NCBI GenBank assembly: GCA_039583875.1
Contig: CM077164.1
Coordinates: forward strand, 69,719,628-69,783,627
Direction of reading: 5' to 3'
DNA from: Platanthera guangdongensis
Taxonomy: Eukaryota > Streptophyta > Magnoliopsida > Asparagales > Orchidaceae
Length of the DNA: 64,000 nt
Below are positions 33,138 to 44,169 of the stretch, piece by piece. The position numbers were made by a program, and so were the translations under genes. Under the pieces are notes generated by a model. That model searched no databases, was not told the DNA's origin, and was given only the letters and a program-made list of their open reading frames with translations. Each line of letters opens with the position of its first letter. Positions within the stretch are counted from its first letter, which is position 1.

Positions 33138-36100
33138 TGTAACATCCCAATTTCAACTAGACCCCCCTAAGGGTGATTTTGGGCAAGGCTAGGTCAAGAC
33201 CAACCCTAGGAAGACCTTGGGGGCCAAGTGGGCCTAGGTAGGAGGATGAAAGCTACCATGGTCTGCAAATAGTAAAATTCAAAACAATAATTTAGAAGGA
33301 CATTAGGGCTTCACCATGACTCCATGACCCCATCACAACATTATTAACCTAGCAAAGGGGGGGGGGGGGGTCAACCCAAGCTCAACCCCTTTTTCCTTTT
33401 AAGTTAACCACAATATAATGAAATATTATGGGTGGAAAGGGCTGCCAATAGGCTGGGGAGTCAGCATGGTCAGCTTTGGTGACTAGGAAAGAGAGAGAAA
33501 GCTTCATTCCATACTAATGGAGGAGAGAGAAAAGGGGAAAGAGAGTTGAAGGAGGAGATTGGCCAAGGAAAGGCCAATGGTCCCCATTGATGGCAGCATT
33601 CATCTCCTCCAGTGAAGGGGAGGAGTTTTCAGCCGTTTTCCTGGCTGTCAAGGGGCTGTTACAGCCTCCACCATCATGGCCGAAACAAGCCTTTAATGGC
33701 CATGATGGCCATGGCAGTTTCTTCCATTCTTCTCCCCCTCTGATGTTTTAAACATCATCAGTGAGCTTGGAGAAGAATTTCTCAATCCTTAACTGAAGAA
33801 ATCCGGCGAGTTTACTGGGAGATTGCAGAATTCCGATCGGCGGCGCCACCACCATGTCAACCCGCAGATCTGCTCGTCTCCAGGCCGCCAACAAGGTCCT
33901 CCTCCTCCTCTTTTCTCATGGGTAGATCTTAGGTTTCATTAGGGCCAAGGTTCGAGCACAATTGAGCCCGATCCAATTCGCAAAATTCATGGCTTTCGGC
34001 CGAAAATTTTATTGGTCGGATCGCCGGAATCCGCCCCTCCGGCGGCTGTGCCGCCGTCTGGCGATAGCCACCACCTCAACGGAGGTGATGGTGGCGGTGG
34101 CCGGCCGGGGAAGGGACTGGGTGGCCGGCGGCAGACGCTTGAAGTCGGCACAGGAAGAAGCAATCCTGGCCGTTGGCTCATCGGGGACGATAACCCAGCG
34201 CCGTCGATCTGCGCCAAGATTCGCGCGGCATCAAATCAGATACTTTAGGATTTAAATAAATATCATTTCATTTCTGTCACATTAGATGTATTTAATGTAT
34301 TTAATTTTTAAAAATACTTAGGGACCCTGAATGGAAATCTGCCCAACATGAAAATTGTAGCTTCGGGTGTCTAGTTTGTAGCAAAAATTGCTTGGACCCT
34401 TTTGGGCCACTGGTTAGACCAGGGTACCCCTTTTTGGTAGGACCTATACCTAGGCCTAAACAGAAATTATTTTTGGTGCCCACACTTCATTCCTTGTCCA
34501 AACAAGTTGAAATTTGGGCAGTGAGAAAGTCTTAGTCATATCTAGAACCTATCCAAAATTTAGAATTTTTGGAGAATATTTTTCTATAGTTTTTAGAAAC
34601 AATTTAATAAATCATGATTAATTTAATTATGTGACCTAATTAATTTAAAACTCCCCCAAATTTTGGTGGGTGGTCTTAGATGTCATGATAGGTATAGGGT
34701 TAAAACTTTAGCTCATTTGGAGATGTTTAGGATAGGTAATTTACCCACCCTATATATGACCTTATAAGGGTATTTTGGTCAAAAGCCACTATTTGATGGT
34801 TGAGTGGCCAAATTCCCTCATCAGAGGCTGAAATTTTGGCCACTGATATAATTTGACTTTTTACACTCACTTATGAAGTTTGGAGTGGTTTGGACTAGGG
34901 TAGCCCTAGAATTTTAGGGTAGGCCCTTTAGGGTAAATTTCTAGGGTTTGAAGAATTTGGGGTCAAAAGACCTTGGATGGACTTGAAACTTGGGAATGAT
35001 GTCCATAGGGTTACTATGGTCCTGTGGTTAAAATGTTAGGGCATTTGGAAGAATTTAAACCCCTTAAATCTATAACCCTAGTTTAGGGCACTAGCTTTGA
35101 AATCATAAGATCTAATACCAAAACTTTCTGAAAAGGGCTGAGTTTTTGAATGGGTAGTTGTTTAGGGTATGTATATCTCTGGAAATTTTATAATAAATTT
35201 TGGATGAATATTTTTGGTACTTTATTCACAAAGTCATGTTTTACAATTTTCACTTAGGAAATTTTGGAGAAACGTATACTTGATTAAATCTGATGAAACT
35301 TAGCAAAGGGGCTTGTAATCATGGTACCCATCTCTGTAAAGTTTTATGAAATTTTTGAAGAATGATATTTAGTAGTTGCTTCTTTAATTATTTAATTCTA
35401 TGGAACTTTGGTAAATTTAATAATGACATTTAAATGGTCTAAAAAATTTTAATTTCTTCATCATGATGTTTCTAGTTCCTTATGAAGCCCTAGTAATTTT
35501 TACATAATTATTGGAGACATATTTGTGGCACTTCCTTCATTATATTTGATCTTAGGAATTATTTTTAATAAATCCTTTAGAGGTCAAGAACTATCTGGAA
35601 AATTATGAAAATTGACAACCAATAATATTTCTCTGTTATTTAGTGAATAAAAATTTTAGGAGGCCATTACCTGAGAAAATCTTATGGTTCATGTTCAAAT
35701 TGACTATGGCCTAGTTTTTGAGGAAAATTCAATAAATAGTAGATTAATTGGGAAAAATATGATTTTCTGAATTTAGACTATATTTATCATAATAGACCTC
35801 TGGTAAAATTTGTAGAGTTATTGGAGGAGAATTTAGAGTATCACCTATTGAGTACATCATATTAGCTTAGGGAGGTCTGCAATTAGTAAAAACAGCAGAA
35901 ATCAAATTAAAGTGCACAATGAGTTTAGGAAGTTGGAATAATGGGGCATTAGTCCGGTAGGTGAATTAGGTTTGTCATCAGAAGTGTAGATGAGTAGTGG
36001 AGGTTGGTTAGAGTTGTGTGGGGCTCGGGATCGACAAAGGATCACTCATCCTCGTTGAAAAGAAGGAGTCATATACACTTGGGTTAGAATTCAATTATAA

Positions 36101-37677
36101 CCCTAAGGGATTGAGAGATTTGTGTAGTAACCAATAATAATAAATGCCTTGCGAAAGGGAGCTTTGGGCGTAATCCCATCGTAGTTCCTAGTGCCTTCGA
36201 GAGCCCTTCACGGGGAATACCTTGGGCAGTCCTGGGCTAACGCAACTCATAGGAATAATGAAACTTCAAGAGTAACTAGAATAATTAGGGTTTCACTCTC
36301 ACACACCCCGAGGTTACGGGAAGTAATTTTGGCTAGATGATCAAGCAGTAGGCTCGGTCGTTGTGGTAAGAGGGCAGGATGGCCCGGTGAGCTTCGGCTC
36401 GGTGTTGGTACGTAAATTTGCATGTGCATAAAAGGAATGAAATTATGGTGGTGGGTCTTCGGTATTGGAGGATCTTAGCACAGACACCAATACGTTGACT
36501 CGGCAAGTGTTGTGATAGCACTTCGCCAACAGAAGTCCGGTGCGCCAGCCGGCAAGAGTACGCAGGAGTCCGCTTAGTGCACCAGCGTTGAGGCGTACGA
36601 TAGGTCTCACCAGTAGTGCTATAATGGTTTAGAGGTGGGCGAGGCCCAACCCACCGCTTCCGTCTGCCACTACGGAGGTACCCTGGGAGGTGAGGCTCTA
36701 GAAAGGGGGAACTAAAGGTCTGTGTGCACAGAGTCGGGTGTGTGTGTTGCACTTGCTTGATCCATCATACCCACTTGCATGTCATAGCATAAGCGATTCA
36801 TTTAACACTTTGACACCTAAAATATAAGTGGTATGGGACACTTATACATTAGGCCCTGCAAAACGACCCCTTGGTCTATAAGCTTGTGTGGGCAAGTTTA
36901 TAAATTAAGGTTAATTTTCTTTACATATATATATTGCTGTTAATAACCGACACCCCAGCGTATAAATTGGTATGGGACTCTTTATACGATGGGAGCCTTG
37001 CAAAAGACCCCTTGCTTATATGTACCCATATAAGTTAAGGTTACTTTACTTTACTTGTTTACAAATATGATTAGTTACTATATAAATTGCTAGTTTTAGG
37101 TCCACCGTCACCTGCATTTGATATACTCTCCACTTTCAAGTCCTCCCTTTCTTCCTCTCCGCTCGGTGCCTAGGAGCCATGGGGAAGGGGTGGGGGATGA
37201 TAGGACTTAGTCTTTTAGACTAACGGTTTTCGAACCACATCATTTAGGGGATCGCGGAGCCCAGATTGGAGGAGCAGCCCCAGAGGTCGACACGCTTGGA
37301 GATAGGGCAGTCTAGCACAGGAGTTCAGACAGCTGGGACCGTGAGGCCCTTACTCTAGTAGTGTTTATTTTATTTCCACATGAGAGATCTTGTGGTGAGG
37401 AATTGTTGTATCGGGCATAAGCCCTTATTTACAGTGCTTGGTTTTGTGGACTCTCCCATCGTGGAGATATTTTACTTGATGTGATATTTCTGTGGACTTT
37501 TACTTAGAGTTTTGCTTCGCATGTTATTACTCTAATTTTGTTACTATGCTGCGATCGAATTGGCCGGCAGAAACGGCGTTTTGTGCGTGATGACGCTTCC
37601 GGGCGAGAAGGTGTCACCGCAAAGCGGCGGTTCTGGCATAAGACCCTGTGTTTTTTTAAAAAAAATGGGGTCTTACA
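33138..37677 (+). mobile_element. Element E 3' LTR
   Basis: This 4540-bp LTR is nearly identical to 23567-28105, including the 14-G run (33357-33370) and the mini-exon copy near 33854. The differences are scattered single-base changes and 1-base indels. Confidence 0.93.
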
Positions 37678-38115
37678 AATGATGCAGCTCAGTTGCCGTG
37701 ATGAGGGAGTGGCGGAAAGCTCTCTTATCAAGGTCCTGGGTTCGAGACCCAGTGGCAACAACCTACCATGCTGATAAACAGGCCGGAGAGGGGTTGGGGT
37801 GCATGGCCTGCAGGCTTGAATGTGAAAGGCTGACTACCAGTGGTGGGCCCGGGTCTGGACCCTGGTAGGCCGGCGGTGCCAGCGGGTTCCCATGGGATGG
37901 GCCTGGACCGTTATACCCGGCCCACCAGTAGCCCATGGACCTTTAGACCACAGACCACGGTGGTACAGCTGGAATATACCAAGGCCTGTAGGCCGTACAC
38001 CCCACCCCAACGCCTCTATGGCCTGTTTCTCAGCAAACAGTGCGTTGTTGGCGCAGGGATTCGAACCCGCAACCCTTGATAAGAAACCTTCAACAGTTCT
38101 CATCAACAACCTATC
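37678..38115. mobile_element. Inverted pair of tRNA-derived SINE-like units
   Basis: The left unit has a tRNA-like head: GCAGCTCAGTTG (A-box-like), then CTCTCTTATCAAGGTCCTGG and the B box GGTTCGAGACC at about 37737-37750, flanked by GTTGCCG/TGGCAAC, which can pair as an acceptor stem. The right half, read on the minus strand, repeats the pattern with a canonical B box GGTTCGAATCC at about 38065. The bodies also match in inverted orientation (GGGGTTGGGGTGCATGGCC with its counterpart near 37990-38010, and ACCAGTGGTGGGCC with its counterpart near 37920). The heads point outward and the centre is near 37880. The tRNA head is closest in look to tRNA-Lys, which is tentative. Confidence 0.65.
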
Positions 38116-38135
38116 GTTGGTACACGCCCGTGTCC
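38116..38135 (+). other. Junction: LTR palindrome motif joined to integrase sequence
   Basis: ACACGCCCGTGTCCTAGG, normally found in U3 of this clan, is joined directly to D integrase sequence at GTCAAATTCCC. This suggests an illegitimate-recombination deletion that removed most of D's pol. Confidence 0.5.
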
Positions 38136-39498
38136 TAGGTCAAATTCCCAATTCATTGTTGAGGACGGATTACTTTGGAAAGACGGTTTTTGTACGTCCC
38201 AAACGTGGGCAATTTGCAGGTGGATTTGTTGTACGAGGCGCATCATACCAAGTACTCGATTCACCCGGGGGAGCACAAAGATGTACTGCGATGTTAATAA
38301 ACTGTTTGGTGGCTTCGACTGAAGAAGGATGTGGCATTGTACGTGGCAAAGTGTCAATCATGCTCCTTGGTGAAGGCGGATGCCAAAAGCCGGGAGGATT
38401 CTTGAAACCCTCGCCTATCCGTAGTGGAAGTTCAACGACATTACTATGGACTTTGTGCACGGGTTGCCAAGGTCGCAAAAGGGGAACGACGCCATTTGGG
38501 TGGTCGTAGATCGTCTAACTAAGGTGTCACATTTCATTCCGCATAGGAAGGATGACTTGTTGAGAAATTGGCAAAGATATATGTGGATAATATTGTACGG
38601 CTTCATGGTGTGCCCCGCAGCATCGTGAGTGACCGAGATGGGCGGTTCACGTCCAATGATTGGAGGCTGGTGCAGCAGATGTTGAGAACAAAGCTGAGTT
38701 TTTAGCACAGCCTTTCATCTGCAAACGGATGGACAGACCGAGAGGATCAATAGGACAATGGAAGACATGCTTCGCATGTGCGTCCTGGACTTTGAAAAGC
38801 AATGGGAAGACCATTTATACTTGGTGGAGTTCGCGTAAAATAATAGCTACCAGACAAGTATATAAGTGGCGCACTTCGAGGCTCATTATGGTAGAAAATG
38901 TCGCGCGCCGTTGTCCTGGTTGGAAACGGGTGAATCAAAATTGTATAAGCGACTAGAGGTGGAGGATGCTACTTCTTTGGTGAGAACCATTTGGGAGAGG
39001 TTACAAATCGCTCAGGACCGCCAGGCTAAGTATATAATGCCAAGCACAGGAACGTGGAGTTCGCTGTTGGCGATTGGGTGTACTTGAAGATCAAGCCATT
39101 CAAGGGTGTCTTGTGGGTGCGGCGCTTGTAGAAGCTAAGCCCGAGGTACCTTGGACCGTTTGAGGTTCTGGAGCGGATTGGTGAACCAGCGTACCAGTTG
39201 AAGTTGTCAGTGGAGCTTAGTGTTCTACACATGATGTATTCCATATATCGGTGCTACGGAAGGAAGTGCAAGAGCCTACGCAAGTGATCGCGGTCGATCA
39301 AGTGCCGGTTGATAGTGGGTTGACGACGAAGGTCAAGCCCGTACGTATTGAGGACTCGGAAGTCAAGCGGCTACGCAATAAAGAGATCAGGATGGTCAAG
39401 GTCCATTGGGACAATTGCGGTCGATAGGAGCTCTCTTGGGAGCTAGAGCAGACTATGCTTGAGGAGTACCCGGAGTTGTTTCACTCAGGTACCGTTTA
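38136..39498 (+). pseudogene. Element D integrase remnant and chromodomain-like tail
   Basis: From the region just before the HHCC domain to the C-terminus, this is clearly homologous to C's integrase ([54 protein letters not shown] in shifting frames). Several indels and stops are present, for example TAG near 39426 inside the GREELSW motif. No intact domain remains. Confidence 0.88.
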
Positions 39499-39546
39499 AG
39501 TTTTATGTTTCTTTCCTTTATGTAATTTTGAGGACGAAATTCTTTT

Positions 39547-39559
39547 AGGAGGGGAGAGT
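39547..39559 (+). promoter_or_regulatory. Element D polypurine tract
   Basis: AGGAGGGGAGAGT directly precedes the 3' LTR, after the conserved GAGGACGAAATTCTTTT. Confidence 0.85.
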
Positions 39560-41735
39560 TGTAATGCCCCGAAACTCAAAAGAGCGATGGGAGGCGTTTT
39601 GGGCCCAATTTGGAAGTTAGCAGGGGGGCACACGGCCTGGGACACGGGCGTGTCCCAGGGCTTGTCAGTCTCGAGTCGACGATTTGACCGTGAGGCCGAC
39701 GAATTTTGGAGTCGACGATCGTCGAGCAGCGAATACGGCCTGAGACACAGGCGTGTCGCAGGGCGTGTCAAGCTCGTTTCGACGATCGTCCTGGGAAGTC
39801 GACATTTTCGCTCGACGATGTGTCGAGACACGGAACACGGCCTAGGACAAGGGCGTGTCCAAGGCCATGTCGGGTGGTCGACGAACTGCGCTCGATGAAT
39901 TGTCGAGACAGTGAACACGGCCTGGAGCCCAGGCGTGTTCGGGTTTGACACGGGCGTGTCAAAGACCCATGTGAGTCTCGGGTTGTTTTCGGGGCTGTGT
40001 TGATGGGGGCACACGGCCAACCACACGGCCATGTCGGTTTGAACACGGGCGTGTCAGGTTAAACACGGGCGTGTCGGGACCCGTGTAATTTTCGTAACGT
40101 GTTGATTTTGACGGCGAATGAGGGACACGGCCCTGGATACGGGAGTGTCGCAGGCCGTGTTCGGGCCAAGTTTTACTTTTCAGCTACGAATCGTAGCCAT
40201 TCGTTTCCTTATTTTGGGATCCGATGGTTGGGGGTTGTTCCTACTGGGATATACCCGGGATTGGGCCTTTGAAACTCTCATTTCTCTTAAGTGGTTCTCT
40301 TTCTAAGTCTAGAGAGAGGGGAGAGCAAAGGAGGAAGAAGAAGCCTAGATCCGGTCACCGGCGGAGCTTCGGAGCTCCAAATCACGAACCGACTTAGGAT
40401 CTATGGAGGCAAGGAGAGTGTGGTGCTTTTCATCCGCTTACTTTTCCATGGTGCTAAGGAAGAACGCTAGGGTAACGATTCTCTACTTGAGCATGTGAAG
40501 CTCTACTTCTTTTGCATAGGGAAGCCCTCTCTCGCGAGTTTGCGGTGAGTTTGAGGCATTCCTTCGGGTAGACATGAATAGTCCCCGTTGTGTACATGTA
40601 GAGTCCGTAATCGAGAACGGATATAAGCATGATGTGTGAATCCTACCCGGACAAGTTGGTCTGGATCGGTGATGTTGCATTGCATAAATGGCCGGAGTAC
40701 ACTCTGTGCAATTGGTTGTTTTTCGGGTTTTCTATGCGGTAAATTGCAGCAGGGAGCCTTGGGGATTAACTCCAAGGTGCACCCGGAAAACTGGGCAGAT
40801 GCGTGATTCTGCCAACATGGTGGCCTGGGAGCCAACTTGAACATAACCGGGTTATGTGAACTGTGTGACGGAAACGGGACTCGGAGAAGTTTGAACCGTG
40901 CATATGGCTTAAATTGTTGTTGCGATGTGAGCACGGGTTAGGCGGAACCGTACCCGTTCTATGTCGTTCGGTGTGAGTCGTTGGCAGAGATGAGGGCCTT
41001 CGGCGGTCTATGGCTTAAATTGACGTGGCCTATGCCGGGAAGACAAAATGCTCATAGTTTGGCCGTCAAAGTGGCGGTGGTGAGACCGGGGTGTCTATGG
41101 CTTAAATTGACGTGATATTGACCGGTTCACCGAGAATGTGCCCTGAGTGCACGGGGCATGTGGCCGTGTGTGCCAACACCTGTGATGCAATGTATATATA
41201 TACTACTTGTTTATGCTAATAAAGTGCAGGGAAGGAGCATCGCCGCCCCGAGATGGGGGCGGGATCGTTATAATTTGGTCAGCATTGCTGACCGTTGCTT
41301 TGGTTTCCCACCGTTGCGGTGGATTGTGCTTGCAGGTGTTGCGGAGCCGAGCGGTAAAAAGCGGGCTAAATCCCAAGTTGCTGTGCTGGCCCTCGAAGGC
41401 CTAATGCTTAGTGTTTTCTTTTATTCATGTATGACCGGCCTGCGTGCCGAGGTTTGGAAAACACTTCTATTTAAGTAAACAATTGTAAGGTCTTAAGGCC
41501 TGTACTTGTGTATTTGAACTTCATTCCTTTTGGCTTATTAGTGGACATTCATGCTAGTGTTGGGTTCTTTATTAATGCAACAATTTTAATTGCTTCTGCT
41601 AGAATGCTTTGTGTAGGACGTTGGATTGGTTGGATGGTTTCCATTGAGTAACCACCCGATCTGTCTGTGGTATATGGCGTCGGGCCCCGGCCGGACCTAC
41701 TGATATATGCTATACGACGGATAGGGGGTGTTACA
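39560..41735 (+). mobile_element. Element D 3' LTR
   Basis: This 2176-bp LTR starts TGTAATGCCCCG and ends GGGGTGTTACA. It is collinear with 19984-22161 but clearly more diverged than the LTR pairs of C or E, with a deletion of about 30 bp in the U3 motif array near 39960. D is therefore older than E and probably than C. Confidence 0.9.
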
Positions 41736-41740
41736 TGTGA
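41736..41740. repeat. Target site duplication of element D (right copy, TGTGA)
   Basis: It pairs with TATGA at 19979-19983 and matches the unoccupied site near 6620. Confidence 0.82.
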
Positions 41741-42034
41741 CATGCCCGTGTCACAGGCCGTGTCACTTAAGCGGCAGGAAACCGACTCAAATCCAACCAG
41801 TACACAGCCGTGTGACATGCCCGTGTCACACCCTACACGCCCGTGTCGTGCCTGACACGCCCGTGTCTAATAGTCGTGTACTTCACACAGCGCAACACCA
41901 TCTTACCCGAGCAGGACACCGCCATGGGACACGCGCGTGTCCCATGCCGTGTACCCTAGGACACACCCGTGTCCAGTAACACACGCATTCCTCACTGCAA
42001 CCCGCAAAGGACACGCAGCGTTTGTCGTGTTACA
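41736..42034 (-). mobile_element. Element A 5' LTR, part 3 of 3
   Basis: It continues A's U3 with palindromic ACACGCCCGTGT motifs, collinear with about 6617-6900 of the left LTR. It then lacks roughly 140 bp before the terminal GTGTTACA, so this LTR has an internal deletion near its end. Confidence 0.88.
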
Positions 42035-42039
42035 CCTGA
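42035..42039. repeat. Target site duplication of element A (right copy, CCTGA)
   Basis: It matches 4973-4977. Confidence 0.93.
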
Positions 42040-42137
42040 TAACCCTCATCACATAGTTGATTGATGCTGATAAGGTTATACTTAAGACCTCTCACACAAG
42101 CTACCTTTCTAAAGGTAACTACTCAAACTTTGATAAT

Positions 42138-42142
42138 GCCAT
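42138..42142. repeat. Target site duplication of element B (left copy, GCCAT)
   Basis: It is repeated at 50966-50970 after element B. Confidence 0.93.
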
Positions 42143-44121
42143 TGTAACACCCCCATCCGTCGCATGGCATATAACAGACGTTCCAGCTGGAACCCGACGC
42201 CATATACCACAGACAGTCGGAAGGGTTACATAAGAATATTCAAACTATCCAATTAAGACTACTCGTCCTACACAAAGCATTCTAGCGGAAGCTTTTAAAG
42301 TTGAAAGAACCCAAAACTTAAATCCAATAAACATGAATTTCTACAACCAAAACCACTAGAATGAAACCCAAATACACTAAAAGGGTACATGGCCTTATGG
42401 CCTTACAAATGTTCACTTAACAAAATAGTGTCTTACATACTTCGGCTCGCAGGCCGGCCACACATGAAAAAAATAAAAACAACTATTCTATTTGGCCTTC
42501 AAGGGCCAGCACAGCAACATGGGCTCCAGCCCGCTATTTGGTACTCGGCTCCGCAGCACCTGCAAGCATTATTCCAGCGCACGGTGGGAAACAGAGCAAC
42601 GGTCAGCCAAAAGCCGACCAAATTATAACGACCCCGCCCCTTCCTCGGGATGGCGGTGCTCTTTCCCTGCATATCATTAGCCCAATGAAACATAAAGTGC
42701 AATTATATATATTTCACCATAGGTGTAGGCTCGCACGGCCAAACACCTCATGCACTCAGGGCACATTAACGGTGAATCCGGTCAATTCTGTGGCTTCAAC
42801 ACCATCCCAAAGATGGCAACCATGTGAGCATTTAGCCTTTCTAACCACCGTCTATGGCTCCCAACTATGCCAACGGCCAGTCCCCTTTTCGGGTCTCTCG
42901 CACCGAACCACATAGCCTAGGTCTGATTCCACTTGCCTGTTGCTCACGCCGCCTAGTCAATTTAAGTCCTACATGCGGGCCAAGCTTCTCTCGGATCCCA
43001 ACATTTTCCAAACAATCTCATAATCCAGTTATGATCAAGGCCGGTTCCCAGACCGCCAAGTTAGCAGAACAACGATTCCGCTCAGTTTTCCGGGTGCGCC
43101 TTGGAGCTAACCTCCAAGGATCCCTGCTGTAATCTACCGCGTAGAAACCCGAAAAACCCAAAGCACGGAGTCTTCTCCGGCAAAACATATCAAATGTAAC
43201 ATCATCGATCCAGACAATACACGTCCGGGTAGGCTTCACACACAATGCCTATGCCCGTACTTTGATTCCAAACTCTATATGCAACACAAGGGGGACTATT
43301 CACATCAACACTAAGGAACACCACGCACTCACCGCACACTCGCGAGAGCGGGATTCCTTATGCAGAAAGAAAGAGCTTCACATGCTCAAGTAGAGAGTCG
43401 TTACCCTTGTAGTCCGTTTTGGCGCCATGGAAAAAACTACACGAATGGAAGTCTTCGCAACGAACTTTCCTCCACGGATCCGCTCTCAGATCATTAAACG
43501 GTGCTCCGATGCTCCGCCGGTAGCCGGAATCCCTTCCTTCTTCCTCCTCTTTCCAACTCCTTGAGAGAGAGAATGGTTGGAGAGAAATGAAGGATTAACT
43601 CCCCAATTCCCTGCCTTAACAGAGGAGGAAACCATCTGGGCCGTTGGATCTTATATAAAGAAAACAAACGGCTCAGATCCGCTCAAAAATCTCCAAACCT
43701 GGGTCGAACACGGCTTGACACACGGTCGTGTCCCTGGCCGTGTGCCTCGATCCAGGCATGATCGTCGAACAAAGGAAAGACACACGAGCAAAGAACACGC
43801 CCGTGTCTCACCTGACACGCCCGTGTCGGGTCTCTTGACACGCCCGTGTCCGGGGGAGTGTTACCCATAACCGCCACGCCAACAGACACGACCCAACTGA
43901 ATATGGGTACTAACACGGGTAGGCACACGCCCGTGTCAAATGACACGCCCGTGTCATTCAGTCGTGTTCCTGCCCGTGTCCTTCTCTTGATGAAAATGGC
44001 CAAAAATCACCAGCCAGACACGGCCTTGGACACGCCCGTGTCCTAGGCCGTGTACCCCTATACAGGCACCAATAATCCCTTTTTACGCGACCGACTCAAA
44101 TACAACTTTTGGGGCGTTATA
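42143..44121 (-). mobile_element. Element B 3' LTR
   Basis: It starts TGTAACACCCCC and ends GGCGTTATA (the terminal CA is changed to TA). U3 at about 43690-44121 carries the palindrome array, TATATAAG lies near 43659-43652 on the minus strand, and a mini-exon copy (MAPKRTTR) follows near 43430-43407. Confidence 0.9.
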
Positions 44122-44135
44122 AATCTCCCCCACTT
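44122..44135 (-). promoter_or_regulatory. Element B polypurine tract
   Basis: The minus strand reads AAGTGGGGGAGATT directly before the 3' LTR. Confidence 0.83.
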
Positions 44136-44169
44136 AAGGAATTTCATCCCGAAATTAAGTAAAGGTACA

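Larger units (their letters stand above)
23567..37677 (+). mobile_element. Element E: young Tekay/Del-like chromovirus with 4.5-kb LTRs
   Basis: This 14.1-kb element has LTRs of 4539 and 4540 bp that differ at few positions, which implies recent insertion. It has an initiator-Met primer site and gag and pol each broken once. Flanking bases differ (CCCGG before, AATGA after), so there is no target duplication, unlike A, B and C. Either the flanks were rearranged, or this copy arose by recombination between copies. Confidence 0.93.
19984..41735 (+). mobile_element. Element D: deleted Tekay/Del-like element hosting E
   Basis: It starts TGTAACGCCCCG and ends GGGGTGTTACA, the reverse orientation of C's LTR ends. 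The LTRs are 2178 and 2176 bp. Gag is rearranged, and the part of pol from mid-protease to the start of integrase is missing. In its place lie element E and an inverted SINE-like pair. The integrase 3' part resumes at 38136. D belongs to the same clan as C but sits in the opposite orientation. Confidence 0.9.
4978..42034 (-). mobile_element. Element A: gag-only (TR-GAG-like) gypsy element, hosting C and D
   Basis: It begins TGTAACGCC and ends GTTACA, with a perfect CCTGA target duplication in Copia-1. Removing C, D and their extra duplication copies leaves about 5.8 kb: a 2.08-kb left LTR, a 1.77-kb internal region carrying only gag, and a right LTR in three pieces (8831-9497, 19002-19983, 41736-42034). 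No protease, reverse transcriptase or integrase sequence is present. This matches the non-autonomous class called TR-GAG. Its LTR ends are related to those of B, C and D, so one of those families could have supplied enzymes. The interrupted 5' LTR makes it inactive. Confidence 0.88.
42035..42142 (-). pseudogene. Copia-1 island: 108-bp piece between elements A and B
   Basis: On the minus strand it encodes VRGLKYNLISINQLCDEGYQV, the conserved GLKxNLLSISQLCD region between copia protease and integrase. It links the protease part at 50966-51200 to the integrase part ending at 4977, which proves that A and B landed separately in one copia element. An in-frame stop lies near 42122. Confidence 0.9.

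Noticed and set aside
37680..37760. Functional tRNA gene
   Set aside because: It has a B box, a T-arm and a possible acceptor stem, but the D and anticodon arms are poor. A degenerate inverted copy lies 300 bp away with a matching body, which fits a SINE head better.
38040..38080. Second primer binding site (GGATTCGAACCC)
   Set aside because: It is not next to any LTR edge. It is the B box of the right-hand SINE-like unit on the minus strand.
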